From: Anthopleura xanthogrammica
Taxonomy: Eukaryota; Cnidaria; Anthozoa; Actiniaria; Actiniidae
Assembly: GCA_964019055.1 (NCBI GenBank)
Contig: OZ025211.1
Span: 9,616,400-9,680,399, forward strand
Length of the DNA: 64,000 nt
Direction: 5' to 3'
The position numbers were made by a program, and so were the translations under genes. Shown piece by piece: positions 22,199 to 49,996 of this stretch (its first letter is position 1; every line of letters begins with the position of its first letter). The notes beneath the pieces are model-generated. The model ran no database searches, was not told the origin of the DNA, and was given only the letters and a program-made list of their open reading frames with translations.

Positions 22199-22861
22199 TT
22201 TTGGATAATAAACAATAAAAGTCAAAGAATTTTCAGCAGCAAAACAAGCTTCCAAGCAATCACTGGAGTAGAAGTGTCGCGGAGGAGGGAGTGGGATACT
22301 TGTAATCAATGTTGGGTTGCCTGTGGTCAGCATGTCAAACCAACCGATTTCCGGGAGTCAACGATTCAAATTTGACTAATTTATGCGTGTAAAAAAGTAA
22401 TTGAGAAAAACTATGCAATAACTTATAAACTTTGATTTGATTATTGACTTTGATATTTTGAAAATATTTATTTTACTAGGATTGGGTTACCTGTGGTTCG
22501 ACCAAAATAAACACCAGTGGGCTGGTGCAGCAGACAAAAATTTACTCAGACGGGTAGACTGCATGAAAAAACACAAAGAAAATGTGAAAAATAGTTTATT
22601 TTCCTCTCTTTGAAGGTTAGTTGCTCCAAGTTATTTATTCATTCATTTTTTATCGGGCCAGATTGGAAAAAAGTCTCACTTTATCTGTAACCCAATAAAG
22701 ATAATAATTTAATCTAAGACATATTTTCTCCAGACGAGTTGTTACGAAATATTTTTTTTTGTTTTTCTTTTATTTTCGTTTTGGATAAATCAATGCTTCT
22801 CTTTCGCATTTTACATTAGAGAATTTTTCAACCGGGCTACCTGTGGTTCGAGGGAAAATTC

Positions 22862-22875
22862 GTATCCATAGCAAC
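22862..22875 (+). promoter_or_regulatory. X-box (RFX transcription factor site)
   Basis: GTATCCATAGCAAC matches all 14 positions of the X-box consensus GTHNYYATRRNAAC. It ends 117 bp upstream of the SPMIP1 start, within the usual window for ciliary gene X-boxes. RFX factors are conserved activators of ciliary and flagellar genes in animals. The match is direct; the function is inferred from position and from the neighbouring gene. Confidence 0.75.
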
Positions 22876-22991
22876 GTTTGTTGAAGCCATTTCAATGTCA
22901 CACATTCCATCAGAGGAACGAACACAAGAGTAAACATTTCAGCTGTAAACCTTACCATTTTTAGTCCCAAAAGCAAACAAAATACTTCAGA

Positions 22992-23543
22992 ATGGTACGA
23001 GAACTAAACATGGATACCCAGAGGCAGAATTTCTGGAAGGAATCGGTCGAGAAAGAAGCCATGGTTCGATTGATGTGGCACACGCGGTATTCGAAGGAAT
23101 TCTCGCGCTCGACTTTTGTTCCAAAGCCAAGGAAAGAAGGAATGACTATCAAATCTGCTGGAGCGATCAAGCTTCCAGCACTAAAAGATAAAGAACAGAA
23201 AACAACTAAGACAGATATCCAACAAGCATCTAAGCAAAAGTTTGGTGAAACCGCGAAAGAAAATCCCGACGCACTTCTTGTCGAGATGAGACCCGTATCT
23301 ACAAATACCAAGTCTGTCTTGTACAAGGGATTCAGCGCTCTTGGAGAAGGTCGCTACGCTTATCTACAGAAAAGAAAGCTCAAGAAACCAGAAGACAAGT
23401 ACGAATTCCCTATCACGAGTGCTTGGGAAGTTGGCTGGAAGATAAACGAGTACATTCCCGCGATCGATAAGAACGCGCAGTTTGGTCGCACTCATGTCAT
23501 AAGGGACTCTTTTTATCGTCCTAACGGCATCTTCTATCACTGA
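22992..23543 (+). CDS. SPMIP1: Sperm/ciliary microtubule inner protein 1 homologue
   Basis: A 183-aa intronless open frame. The N-terminus contains RELNMDTQRQNFWKE, which I recognise as the hallmark of vertebrate SPMIP1 (also called ATP6V1FNB), a small protein inside sperm axonemal doublet microtubules. A low-complexity basic middle (about residues 45-90) is followed by a second conserved block with LLVEMRPVS, LYKGFS, GRYAYL, YEFPITSAWEVGW (about 95-155) and an aromatic tail, SFYRPNGIF. No signal peptide or membrane segment is seen. The first ATG lies in ATGGTACGAG; an in-frame Met at residue 7 is the alternative start. It is divergent to the third GST and convergent with QARS1. An X-box lies 117 bp upstream. 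Assignment rests on remembered similarity; axonemal function is inferred from the family. Confidence 0.85.
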   Translation: MVRELNMDTQRQNFWKESVEKEAMVRLMWHTRYSKEFSRSTFVPKPRKEGMTIKSAGAIKLPALKDKEQKTTKTDIQQASKQKFGETAKENPDALLVEMRPVSTNTKSVLYKGFSALGEGRYAYLQKRKLKKPEDKYEFPITSAWEVGWKINEYIPAIDKNAQFGRTHVIRDSFYRPNGIFYH

Positions 23544-24388
23544 TAACTCTTAACTAACGGCCTGGAATCGTGGGATTCTAGAAGACCTTCATTAAGGAAT
23601 GAAGACATTGCTCATTATTGAATAATTAGATTTAGTGAAAGCCATTTTGCTTCTTTTTTGTTTACATCTTATGTCGACAATGGACAAAAAATAACACGCC
23701 ACATGGAGTCGCAACAAAGAAGAACCCTAATTATCACTCCAAATATTTTCTATTTAACCAAATCTACTTTAAATTTACTAATTTAAAAGTTTATTACGAA
23801 AAAATCTTTATCAAAGGAAAATCCAAAGATAAAATTTATGTTGTAATGAATAGTTTTTATGCAAACATTTTATGTTGGTTGCTATGGAAATTTACTTGAT
23901 TTATTGATTAGTAGAAAATCAAATGCACATTTTAAGTTTATCTAGGTTGACAAATATCTTTTTCTAGCATGTAAAAGGTACTTTCTAAATGAAAATTGAA
24001 AAATACAGTTCCTAGAGATAAAATCAGTGAAATTGTGTGTAATGGCAGTGATGGTGGGTAGGATTAAGGGGGGGAGGAGACCTCGACTAGGACAGTTATC
24101 TAAGAATTTTTTACAAAAAGTAAAAGACATTGAGCCCTGTCACTTCTCTACTCTGAAACTACAGCCTTTGTGCATGTTCTTAGTGCATTCTTTGTCATTG
24201 ACACCACACAAGCTGCAAAGTTAAGCTACAACCAGAAGTCTACAAAAATATTGAATGACAAAGCTTCACAGATGTTAATTAAATATTTATGTGTTAAATC
24301 TATTAGAAAACAACAGAGTTCTTATCATTAAATATTGCATGTGGTACATGATAAGCCTATTTGCTGCCTAGAATTTTGAATTTAACAA
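23544..24388. other. Tail-to-tail intergenic region
   Basis: AT-rich sequence between the convergent SPMIP1 and QARS1 genes. I see no further exon, hairpin or dispersed repeat in it. Both 3' UTRs presumably end here, but I cannot assign poly(A) sites with confidence. Confidence 0.5.
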
Positions 24389-40880
<16,492 letters not shown>

Positions 40881-42431
40881 GGTTGTAAGACTTGCCAAGC
40901 CGTAGATCTTTGATAAATGGTTGGGTTTTATAGTTGATTTGATGAGTTGATTTATAATAATCAACATGGAGTAAAAAGAAAGAGGCTAATGGGTAATACT
41001 GCTGACCAGTGGATACCACGTGCGGCTCAAGATTATGCACAGGCAGCCCAAACTCCGTTTCTACGTTTCCGATATTTTCCACAACTTGTGAATAAAAATC
41101 GTACGCGCTCACCAACCATGAAGTAATCTCTATTATTTGCCTTTAAGTTTTGAAGTTTTGGAGCGGAAATTTGAGTATATACAGGTCCCAGAAAAATTCG
41201 ATAACCTCCAGAAGTGGTGAGTAACAGGTATCCGTACCACGTCGTCAGGTGAAATGTTTTGATTTCCTCTCTACATGAGCACAGACAAGTCAATGACAAT
41301 ACATTACTGGCTGAACAGAGTTTGAGCGGAGCTCAATCCGTGTGTTGAACAAAATGAAGAGAACAATAAACAGGATCCTGCTATTTTGGCTAAAGCATAT
41401 TTACCCCACAGTATTCCACACGATATCATGGAAAGCAGCTGCGCTCAGTAGCCTGCGTGCATCCGGACCTTTTCTCGTAACTACAGTTCACGTCTGGGTG
41501 CACGCAGGCTAGGCTGCTTTAGAGCATTGTGATGAAGTAATCCCAAATGCACGCGAAAAATAAAGAACACGAGAAAAGTGTTAGGAGAAGCACGACGTGT
41601 AGCTATAGCAGACAATGATATAGCCAAAGATTATCGATTATATATCTAATATAATTGAGAATTGTCTTGCGATTGATGTCGCAATGCAAGGATATCAAGG
41701 CTCTCATTGATACATTCCAGGTGCATTCCAGTATAATATTACCAGATCTAGTCCTAATCATTAATTTCGACCGCCAATTTTTCCCGCCAAATATTACATA
41801 CTTAATTTTGCATCGGCTGGTTCTTAAAATTCAGTTTTAAAACAAGCATATATCCATAAATCTTTTATTGCATTATTCTTGTATTCGTAGCTTTGTTTTT
41901 GCGATAATGTTAGTGCCAGAAAACCTGGCATAGCAGCGCTAAGAAAAACAGTTGAACAACAGTTCGATTCTAGCGCGCGCTTTTCTTTGCGGTTTGGGAA
42001 ATCGTTAATCTACGAGAATGATTTCACACAAAAAATATGTAGCACGATTCCATTCGCAAAACTTAATAGAAATAAATCCCCAAAATATATCAATTTGTTA
42101 TCTTCTTGGTGTAAAAGCTTTACTGGTATTAAACATCTGATGCAAGAAGTTTCTATTGATACTATAAATATTCCAGAAATAGTTTGGCCCTGGGTCAGCA
42201 AAGTCCTTTGACGTATTCGAATTCATTAATTGCATTGTCTAGGCCGGGGGAAAAAAGGCCAATGCCAATACAATACATATCAATTGACCCGCTGCTTTGG
42301 GGGACCCAGGAATAGTATAAATAAAGAATCAGAATTCCATAAGTAGTTATCAGTGGACTTCGGACTGTAACTTAGTTAGGATTCACTTCCATTAGATTCT
42401 GTTCTTCTCCTTATCAGTATAGCAGTTTCTC
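40881..42431. other. Intergenic, 5' flank of QARS1
   Basis: About 150 bp next to the QARS1 start (to ~41035) are also present beside the partial copy (60431-60600), so they mark leader or promoter sequence. A GTAGCCTGCGTGCATCCGGA hairpin lies at 41447-41514. The rest is AT-rich; short open frames here have no recognisable content. Confidence 0.5.
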
Positions 42432-44222
42432 ATGCCGAAAACAAGTATGAATTTCTGCGAGTCGAGCTTGTTGAAGATCCAAGTCAAGTCATATCATCAC
42501 ATTCAGTAAGTTCAATTGAAAATTTTGAAATTCAATCCTAGAAGTCGGCTCTACAAGAAGGACATTTCCCGCTGAAACACAGACCCGCTTCTTTAGTTTT
42601 TCAGCGACCAAAGAATGAAATGAGGTCAAACCAGGTACAAGAAATATAGTTCAATAATAACAAGCACATTCAGATCAGTGTGATTTTGATTTTTCGTGAG
42701 TCATATATTTGATAATTTTCAGTGCGGGACTTCTTGCATCATGTTTTCCCGCCTAAAATACCTCAATCGCAATAAAATGTATGTACAGCTCTTTTATCCG
42801 ACTAAATGGGTAAAAATACAACACGCACTAGCTGGAATTTTGAACTAATTTGTGTAAGCAGAGGCTCCTCTGTTTGTAAGATTTAAAAAAAATTTTTCTG
42901 GGTACGAGTCATGCTACGAACGCTAACACTATATATGACCAGTGATATCCAAATCTAATCAGAATGCTCCTGCCACTAATTCAATTCAATTCTTGCCTTT
43001 TACTGTAAGATATTCTTAAACTCTAGGCTAAAAAAGAAGTGATGTGATGCCGGAGAATCATGTATTTCCATTATGGATGAGCACGAAAAATTGACAGAAA
43101 TAATGAACTCAAAGAACATATGTTGGTAAGTATATTGTCTGGTAAGTACTCATTTTGCTTTATCGTTTTATTTGTCCGCATATGCTTTATAATAGATTAG
43201 TATTTTTATTTTTTCAAAATGAAGAAATTTCACTAGCTAGTTGAATTTCTGTGTAATCTGTGTAAAGCTGAAGTGCATTTACTACGAAGCAAATGTGACT
43301 CGCCTGGCATTTTCGTCGAAGGCTTATTGCGCGCCATGCATTTACACTGAATAAAGCAAACTGAAAGCAACTAGTACCAGCAATAATGATGGATTAGACA
43401 CACTCGTAGCTTCGTTTCGCAACAGGCAAGTGGTATTTTATGCAACAGAAGTTTAGAATTCGAAATTTAGAACTTGTTGATCACTTAGCCGCTTGTTGGA
43501 TGTATTTTTGTATCATTGACTGTTTAAGTCTAAGAGTTCTACTTGTGCATGGTATACATCCTGTACCGTACGCGCTTTTTTTCCAAATCAACTTAGACAT
43601 TTGGACCATGCCGTTTTAATTTTGTATAGACAAGTAATGTAAATAGAATTGTAGACAAGGTTATGTACTACACTGTTATGGAACAAGCCAATTCGATTTT
43701 TAGTGCATTATAATGTTTTTAAATCTCGTACCAGCTTATAGTTTGTAGTTCGTGTTCGGCACTAGAATGACAAAAGTAACAAGCCAAGAAGGGGATGTCT
43801 TCCCGATGCATGGATGTGGCTTTGCTTCATTCTGTCAATAGCACTATCGACTTAAAACGATAATTCGACTGATTTTTATGCGACCAGGAGCGAATGATCA
43901 ATTTGAGCGGGAAAATGGTACCAGATACCAAAGTATTTGCTCGATCGATCGCGACTGATTAGAACCAAAGTTTTGGTTATATAGGCGAGTAGTGGCCTGA
44001 ACCCAGCAGTTCTTTTTTAAAACTCTTCATATTGTGTAAAACCTAAATACAAATTTTGTCAAAAAGGGTATTTTGCTGGTTAGTGTAAAGTTGATTATTT
44101 GTCTTTTCAGATCCACTGATCAAAGTGATTTCAACTCGAACGGCGAAGGACAAGATCTATGGGAACGAAACCATGAAGAAGCTGTACAATCTTTTATGCC
44201 GTTTTCTTTTATATATCTGTAA
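42432..44222 (+). CDS. Possible two-exon small protein (61 aa), tentative
   Basis: I do not recognise this. An ATG at 42432 opens 74 nt to a good donor (TTCA/GTAAGTT at 42505). A good acceptor (TCTTTTCAG/A at 44110) opens a second exon that joins in phase and reads through STDQSDFNSNGEG and LWERNHEEAVQSF to a stop at 44220-44222. A further donor (TCTGTAAGC) overlaps the stop, so the gene could continue. No domain, signal peptide or membrane helix is evident. The intron (1.6 kb) holds no recognisable repeat. The only support is matching splice sites and phase, so chance is a real alternative. Confidence 0.2.
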
Positions 44223-44249
44223 GCTATTCAGTCATCTTGCCTTTTCTTT

Positions 44250-44840
44250 ATTCTCTCACCGTTATTTTCTTCTTTTTCTCTTCATACAATATTTTTAAGA
44301 AAGCGTTTTTAGTAAATATTTACTTGCATTGCAAGTTTAGGCTCATGCACTCCAAAATTCCACACACGCGCGCGCGTCAACTATTCTATATTTTTTTCTA
44401 AGCATTTTCAAAAATTTTATTTAAGATTTCAGTAATCTAAATCTTTCTTCTTTTCCTCTCCATACAATATTTTTAAGAAGCGTTTTTTAGTGAATACACT
44501 TGTATTTTATTTGTATTTACTTCTTGGCCCCAAGATTCTTGACACGCGCGCGTCAACTAATTCTGTCCGTTGTGATACAGTTATTCATTTGCTGTCGCTT
44601 TTTCGAAGTCAAAATTCTAAATTTTTCAAAACTTTTCCTTAAAGATTTATTATAGATCTTTCTTCTTTCTCTCTTCATACAATACTTTTAAGAAAGCATT
44701 ATTTAGTGATTTTTTACTTGTATTGTGTGTTTTGGCGCCAAGATTCTAGCTTCACACGCGCGCGTCAACTAATTCTGTCCGTTATAATACAGTTATTCAT
44801 TTGCTGTCGCTTTTTCGAAGTCAAAATTCCAAATTTGATA
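44250..44840. repeat. Three diverged ~190-bp tandem units
   Basis: CTCTTCATACAATATTTTTA-AGAAAGC recurs at about 44278, 44457 and 44673, each followed about 95 bp later by CACGCGCGCGTCAACTA. Units 2 and 3 also share ATTCATTTGCTGTCGCTTTT. They lie 400-1000 bp upstream of the inferred promoter of the exonuclease-fold gene. Confidence 0.85.
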
Positions 44841-45145
44841 AGTTATTGATTAATATAGGGGAACTAGCAAAACTTAGAATTTTTGATTCAGAGGACAGTT
44901 CCAGAGATAATAGTATATATGTCTTTACTAATAAAGACCCCAACCGTTGCTTCAGTGGTGCCCTTTGACTATCTTAGGTGACCGCACTTGATAGCCATAT
45001 CAATTAGAAAATTCCAGAATGAGACCATCAACTGAAATTCAATTGTCCTAGCAACCTACGCAGGCATCCTAGCGTCGTCACTCAACGCGTTGCTTGGTAA
45101 ATATTTGCTTAGGGGGCCAAGGTCGGTCAAACCTTAACGCGTCAC

Positions 45146-45350
45146 CACGTGATACTTTCATTGGCTCAGACAGCTATACGATTGGCTGGTGATATTCCAT
45201 TAGCCAATCGTATGACATATCAAGATATATGATACTGACTGGTCGAGTATAAGTAGAGAAGACTCTTCAACTTCTGCCAGTTTCCTTCGAGCCAGCCAAG
45301 AGCAGAAGACTAACGAGGAAAGCGTATCACAGGCCGGGATAACATAACAG
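45146..45350 (+). promoter_or_regulatory. Inferred core promoter and first (non-coding) exon of the PML-like gene
   Basis: CACGTG E-box at about 45146, ATTGGCT at 45161, and a palindromic CCAAT pair (GATTGGCT ... AGCCAATC, 45180-45208) precede TATAAG at 45248-45253. A plausible leader begins near 45278 and ends in the donor CATAACAG/GTGAGG at 45350. The matching acceptor TTATTTTCAG/GC is at 48265, which would make 45351-48265 the first intron. All of this is motif-based inference. Confidence 0.45.
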
Positions 45351-45447
45351 GTGAGGTTTCGGCTATTTCTTCTTCACTTCATCAAACTTCAGACCAAAAC
45401 AATCAAACGTGCCCCAAATAACACTAAAGGGCATATCCTTCCATTAG

Positions 45448-48165
45448 GCATCCAGCTGTAACACACCAATCCATCAGGCATCCAGTTGTGCCACACCCTT
45501 CCATCAGGCATCCAGTTGTGTCACACACTTCCATCAGGCATGAAGCTGTAACCACACCCTTCCATCAGGCATCCAGCTATGCTACACCTTTCCATCAGGC
45601 ATCCAGCTGTGCCACACCCTTCCACCAGGCATCCAGTTGTGCCACACCCTTTCATCAGGCATCCAGCTTTGCCACACCCTTTCATCAGGCATCCAGCTTT
45701 GCCACACCCTTCCACCAGGCATCCAGTTGTGCCACACCCTTTCATCAGGCATCCAGCTTTGCCACACCCTTCCACCAGGCATCCAGTTGTGCCACACCCT
45801 TTCATCAGGCATCCAGCTTTGCCACACCCTTTCATCAGGCATCCAACTTTGCCACACCCTTCCATCAGGCATCCAGCTTTGCCACACCCTTTCATCAGGC
45901 ATCCAGTTGTGCCACACCCTTCCATCAGACATCCAGTTGTGTCACACCTTTCCATCAGGCATCCAGCTTTGCCACACCCTTCCATCAGGCATCCAGTTGT
46001 GCCACACCCTTTCATCAGGCATCCAGCTATGCTACACCCTTTCATCAGGCATCCAGTTGTGTCACACCCTTCCATCAGGCATCCAGCTTCGCCACACCCT
46101 TTCATCAGGCATCCAGTTGTGTCACACCCTTCCATCAGGCATCCAGCTTTGCCACACCCTTCCACCAGGCATCCAGTTGTGCCACACCCTTTCATCAGGC
46201 ATCCAGTTGTGCCACACCCTTTCATCAGGCATCCAACTTTGCCACACCCTTCCATCAGGCATCCAGCTTTGCCACACCCTTTCATCAGGCATCCAGTTGT
46301 GCCACACCCTTCTTTCAGACATCCAGTTGTGTCACACCCTTCCATCAGGCATCCAGCTTTGCCACACCCTTCCATCAGGCATCCAGTTGTGCCACACCCT
46401 TTCATCAGGCATCCAGCTATGCTACACCCTTTCATCAGGCATCCAGTTGTGTCACACCCTTCCATCAGGCATCCAGCTTCGCCACACCCTTTCATCAGGC
46501 ATCCAGTTGTGTCACACCCTTCCATCAGGCATCCAGTTGTGCCACGCCCTTTCATCAGGCATCCAGTTGTGCCACACCCTTCCATCAGGCATCCAACTTT
46601 GCCACACCCTTCCATCAGGCATCCAGCTTTGCCACACCCTTTCATCAGGCATCCAGTTGTGCCACACCCTTCCATCAGACATCCAGTTGTGTCACACCCT
46701 TCCATCAGGCATCCAGCTTTGCCACACCCTTCCACCAGGCATCCAGTTGTGCAACACCCTTTCATCAGGCATCCAGCTATGCTACACCCTTTCATCAGGC
46801 ATCCAGTTGTGTCACACCCTTCCATCAGGCATCCAGCTTCGCCACACCCTTTCATCAGGCATCCAGTTGTGTCACACCCTTCCATCAGGCATCCAGTTGT
46901 GCCACGCCCTTTCATCAGGCATCCAGTTGTGCCACACCCTTCCATCAGGCATCCAGCTTCGCCACACCCTTTCATCAGGCATCCAGTTGTGTCACACCCT
47001 TCCATCAGGCATCCAGTTTTGCCACGCCCTTTCATCAGGCATCCAGTTGTGCCACACCCTTTCATCAGGCATCCAGCTTTGCCACACCCTTCCACCAGGC
47101 ATCCAGTTGTGCCACACCCTTTCATCAGGCATCCAGCTTTGCCACACCCTTTCATCAGGTATCCAACTTTGCCACACCCTTCCATCAGGCATCCAGCTTT
47201 GCCACACCCATCCACCAGGAATCCAGCTTTGCCAAACCCTTTTATCAGGCATCCAGTTGTGCCACACCCTTCCATCAGGCATCCAGCTTTGCCACACCCT
47301 TCCATCAGGCATCCAGCTTTGCCACACCCTTTTATCAGGCATCCAGTTGTGTCACACCCTTCCATCAGGCATCCAGCTTTGCCACACCCTTCCACCAGGC
47401 ATCCAGTTGTGTCACAGCCTTCCATCAGGCATGATGCTGTACCACAACTTTCCACCAGGCATCCAGCTTTGCCACACCCATCCACCAGGCATCCAGCTTT
47501 GCCACACCCATCCATCAGGCATCCAGCTGTGCCACACCCATCCACTAGGCATTAAGCTGTGCCACACCCATCCACCAGGCATCCAGCTGTGCCACACTCA
47601 TCCATCAGGCAACTGGCAGCTGTGCCACACCCATCCTCCAGGCATCCAACTGTGCCACACCCATCCATTTGGCATCCAGCTGTGCCACACCCAATTATCA
47701 GGCATCCAGCTGTGCCACACCCATCCAGCTGTGCCACACCAATCCACCAGGCATCAAGCTGTGCCACACCCATCCACCAGGCATCCAGCTGTGCCACACT
47801 CATCCATCAGGCATCTGGCAGCTGTGCCACACCCATCCACCAGGCATCCAGCTGTGCCACACTCATCCATCAGGCATCTGGCAGCTGTGCCACACCCTTC
47901 CATCCGGCATCCAGCTGTGCCACACCCATCCATCAGTCATCCAGCTGTGCCACACCCATCCATCAGTCATCCAGCTGTGCCACACCTATCCATCAGTCAT
48001 CCAGCAGTACCACACCCTTCCATCCGGCATCCAACTGTGCCACACCCATCCATCAGTCATCCAGCTGTGCCACACCCATCCATCAGTCATCTTGCTGTGC
48101 CACACCTATCCATCAGTCATCCAGCAGTACCACACCCTTCCATCCGGCATCCAGCTGTGCATGTC
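45448..48165. repeat. 30-bp minisatellite, ~90 units, in the inferred first intron
   Basis: The unit is CATCCAGYTKTGCCACACCC followed by TTCCATCAGG. From about 45450 to 47610 the array keeps an exact 30-bp register for about 72 units; indels (extra CTGGCAG blocks, shortened units) appear only after 47610. Sub-types differ at GTTGTG / GCTTTG / GCTATG and TTCCAT / TTTCAT / TTCCAC. A four-unit block (46021-46140) recurs at 46411 and 46771, indicating 360-390-bp higher-order repeats. The period is a multiple of three and the unit lacks stops in most frames, which generates 650-880-aa spurious frames on both strands. Nearly every unit contains CCACACCC, the canonical CACCC box. Confidence 0.97.
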
Positions 48166-48288
48166 AAACCCCTGCATCGTGCAGCAAATGTGGTGCATCA
48201 TTTACTACATGCTTTTATTCCCACTTTTGCTTTTAGTTCCTTATCATGGATTTACTTATTTTCAGGCATTTGAAAAATAGGAGTCGTC

Positions 48289-49465
48289 ATGGAGAAAGAA
48301 AACGTCTCACTTAATATACCAGCTGAAACCGTCACAAATGTGCATCAGTATAAGCATGTGATGATTCACATCGAAACTACGGGATTTGGTAAGTCGCACC
48401 TACAAGAAAAATTTCAATCGAATTCCTAACGTCAGCTTTGGCTTACTTTCATTCCGGCTAAATTTAAAGCACTGAAAAAGAGGGCCTTGACTTGAACTAT
48501 TTATTCATAAAGTTTCAAAAGATCCTGTTGAGGAATTCCGGAGCCCCATGTAAAATTTCGTTTTTCGGGGTTTCCTTATAAAATTAATATGCCAAAAGCT
48601 GATTGCCATGCTAAAGCAAAGGAAAGACGGGCTTTGAACTTCTTGGACACAGTCAGTTGACGTGGTTCAAAACTTTATCCACTGAGCCATTTTATATATA
48701 TATTTATAATTGGGTGTAGTTTAAACAGTACTGAATTTTAATTCAAATGAATGCTTTTACGTAGAGTGCAAACAGTATATCCGTGAAATACAAATTACTA
48801 AATAGCTCAAAATTCTTTTTCTTTTTTCAGAAAAGCAAGCTGATATCATTAAGATATCTGCTTTGTCCGGTACCGACAACTTCATGACTTACATTACCCC
48901 AACAAGCCAATACATATCACCACAAGTATCAAGAGAAAACGATTTCAAAGTGATAGAAAGGAAACTGTGCTTTCGTGGACAGCCCGTAGACGAAGGTCCT
49001 CCACAAGAGCGATTAATCAGGCTACAAAAATGGCTTGAAGGGTTTGGGACACCAGTTGTGCTAGTGGGGCACAGCTGCAGATCCTTCATTGCCCCACGTC
49101 TCATGTATAATCTAATAAAACATGGCCTAGAAGAGAGGTTTAGAGCTGTCGTTGTGGGATTCATAGACAGCCTCAAACTTTCTAAAACTGTTTTTCCCAG
49201 TGCAAAACGATATACTTTGAAGAACCTGGCGAGGAATATCCTTGGAATCCCTTTTGAAGCCCATTCTGGCCTAGAAAATGTAAAGATTCTTCAAAAGTTG
49301 ATGGTCAAGGCACGTGATAAACCGCAAACTGCAGCACCAAACTTTGATAAATTCAGTTTTTCTTTCAGTTTTTCTCTCAAAAAAGCTGAAAATTCAGTAT
49401 CATACAAAAGAGCGGCTAATTCGCAGACAAAACCTGCTTTAAAGCCTGCTAAAAGAAGAGCTTAA
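48289..49465 (+). CDS. PML-like exonuclease-fold protein, probably catalytically inactive
   Basis: Two coding exons (48289-48388 and 48831-49465) join in phase to 244 aa. Residues 21-195 follow the RNase H-like DEDD exonuclease fold: motif I MIHIETTGF, a VGHSCRSF motif II near 112-119, and a final YTLKNLARNILGI-AHSGLENVKIL segment near 161-187. The closest family I recall is the exonuclease-like C-terminal domain of vertebrate PML isoform I (KIS-L strand, LKNLA helix). The acidic metal ligands are largely replaced: motif I Asp is His27, motif II FD is Phe119-Ile120, and motif III Asp is Asn183; only Glu29 remains. The C-terminus is basic (KPAKRRA), a possible nuclear signal. No RING, B-box or coiled coil is present. 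Expected role is binding rather than cleavage; partner unknown. Confidence 0.75.
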
Positions 49466-49945
49466 TTCATGCGAAATGGAAGACCCGAGTGGTCGAGTGT
49501 TGAGCTCTACTCATGAGCTATCGTTTCATTGTTCTTGTCGAATTTATATCACTGTTTTCGAAGCTATGAATGGGAAGCCCTATTAATATAGTCAATAACA
49601 TGTAACAATAAAAAGCTGATAAATGTGCTGCATAGAATGAACCACTGTAAATCCTTTAACTTGAATGTGCATCATATCGTCAAAAGAACATAATCAGACT
49701 TCTACCCGACACAAGATCTCACAAGATCTTACGATTTATTCAAATGCAGATCTAATCGATTTAAAAACAGTTTAATTCCTGAGTGTGTTAGTATATCGGA
49801 CAAGCTAGTTATTAATAGTTTTTATCACTAGAATATATATTTTACAACTGTAAGATTTAGTATTTTTTTAATCATATATACACTTATATAATTTGTTACA
49901 TTTTTCAAACCTGAAACGGTTTGCAAGTTTGATTATCAATAAAGA

Positions 49946-49996
<51 letters not shown>

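Noticed and set aside
41987..42211. 74-codon frame with an ordinary amino acid composition.
   Set aside because: No recognisable motif, no splice partners in phase, and the opposite strand is open too.
45448..48165. CRISPR-like array of regular repeats.
   Set aside because: Units are contiguous with no unique spacers, and the context is an intron-rich animal genome.
45488..48273. Open frames of 650-880 codons on both strands over the minisatellite (repeats such as [27 protein letters not shown]).
   Set aside because: The 30-bp unit is a multiple of three and has no stop in most frames, so five overlapping frames are open at once. Splice sites on either side place it in an intron. No signal, start context or conserved domain supports a protein.
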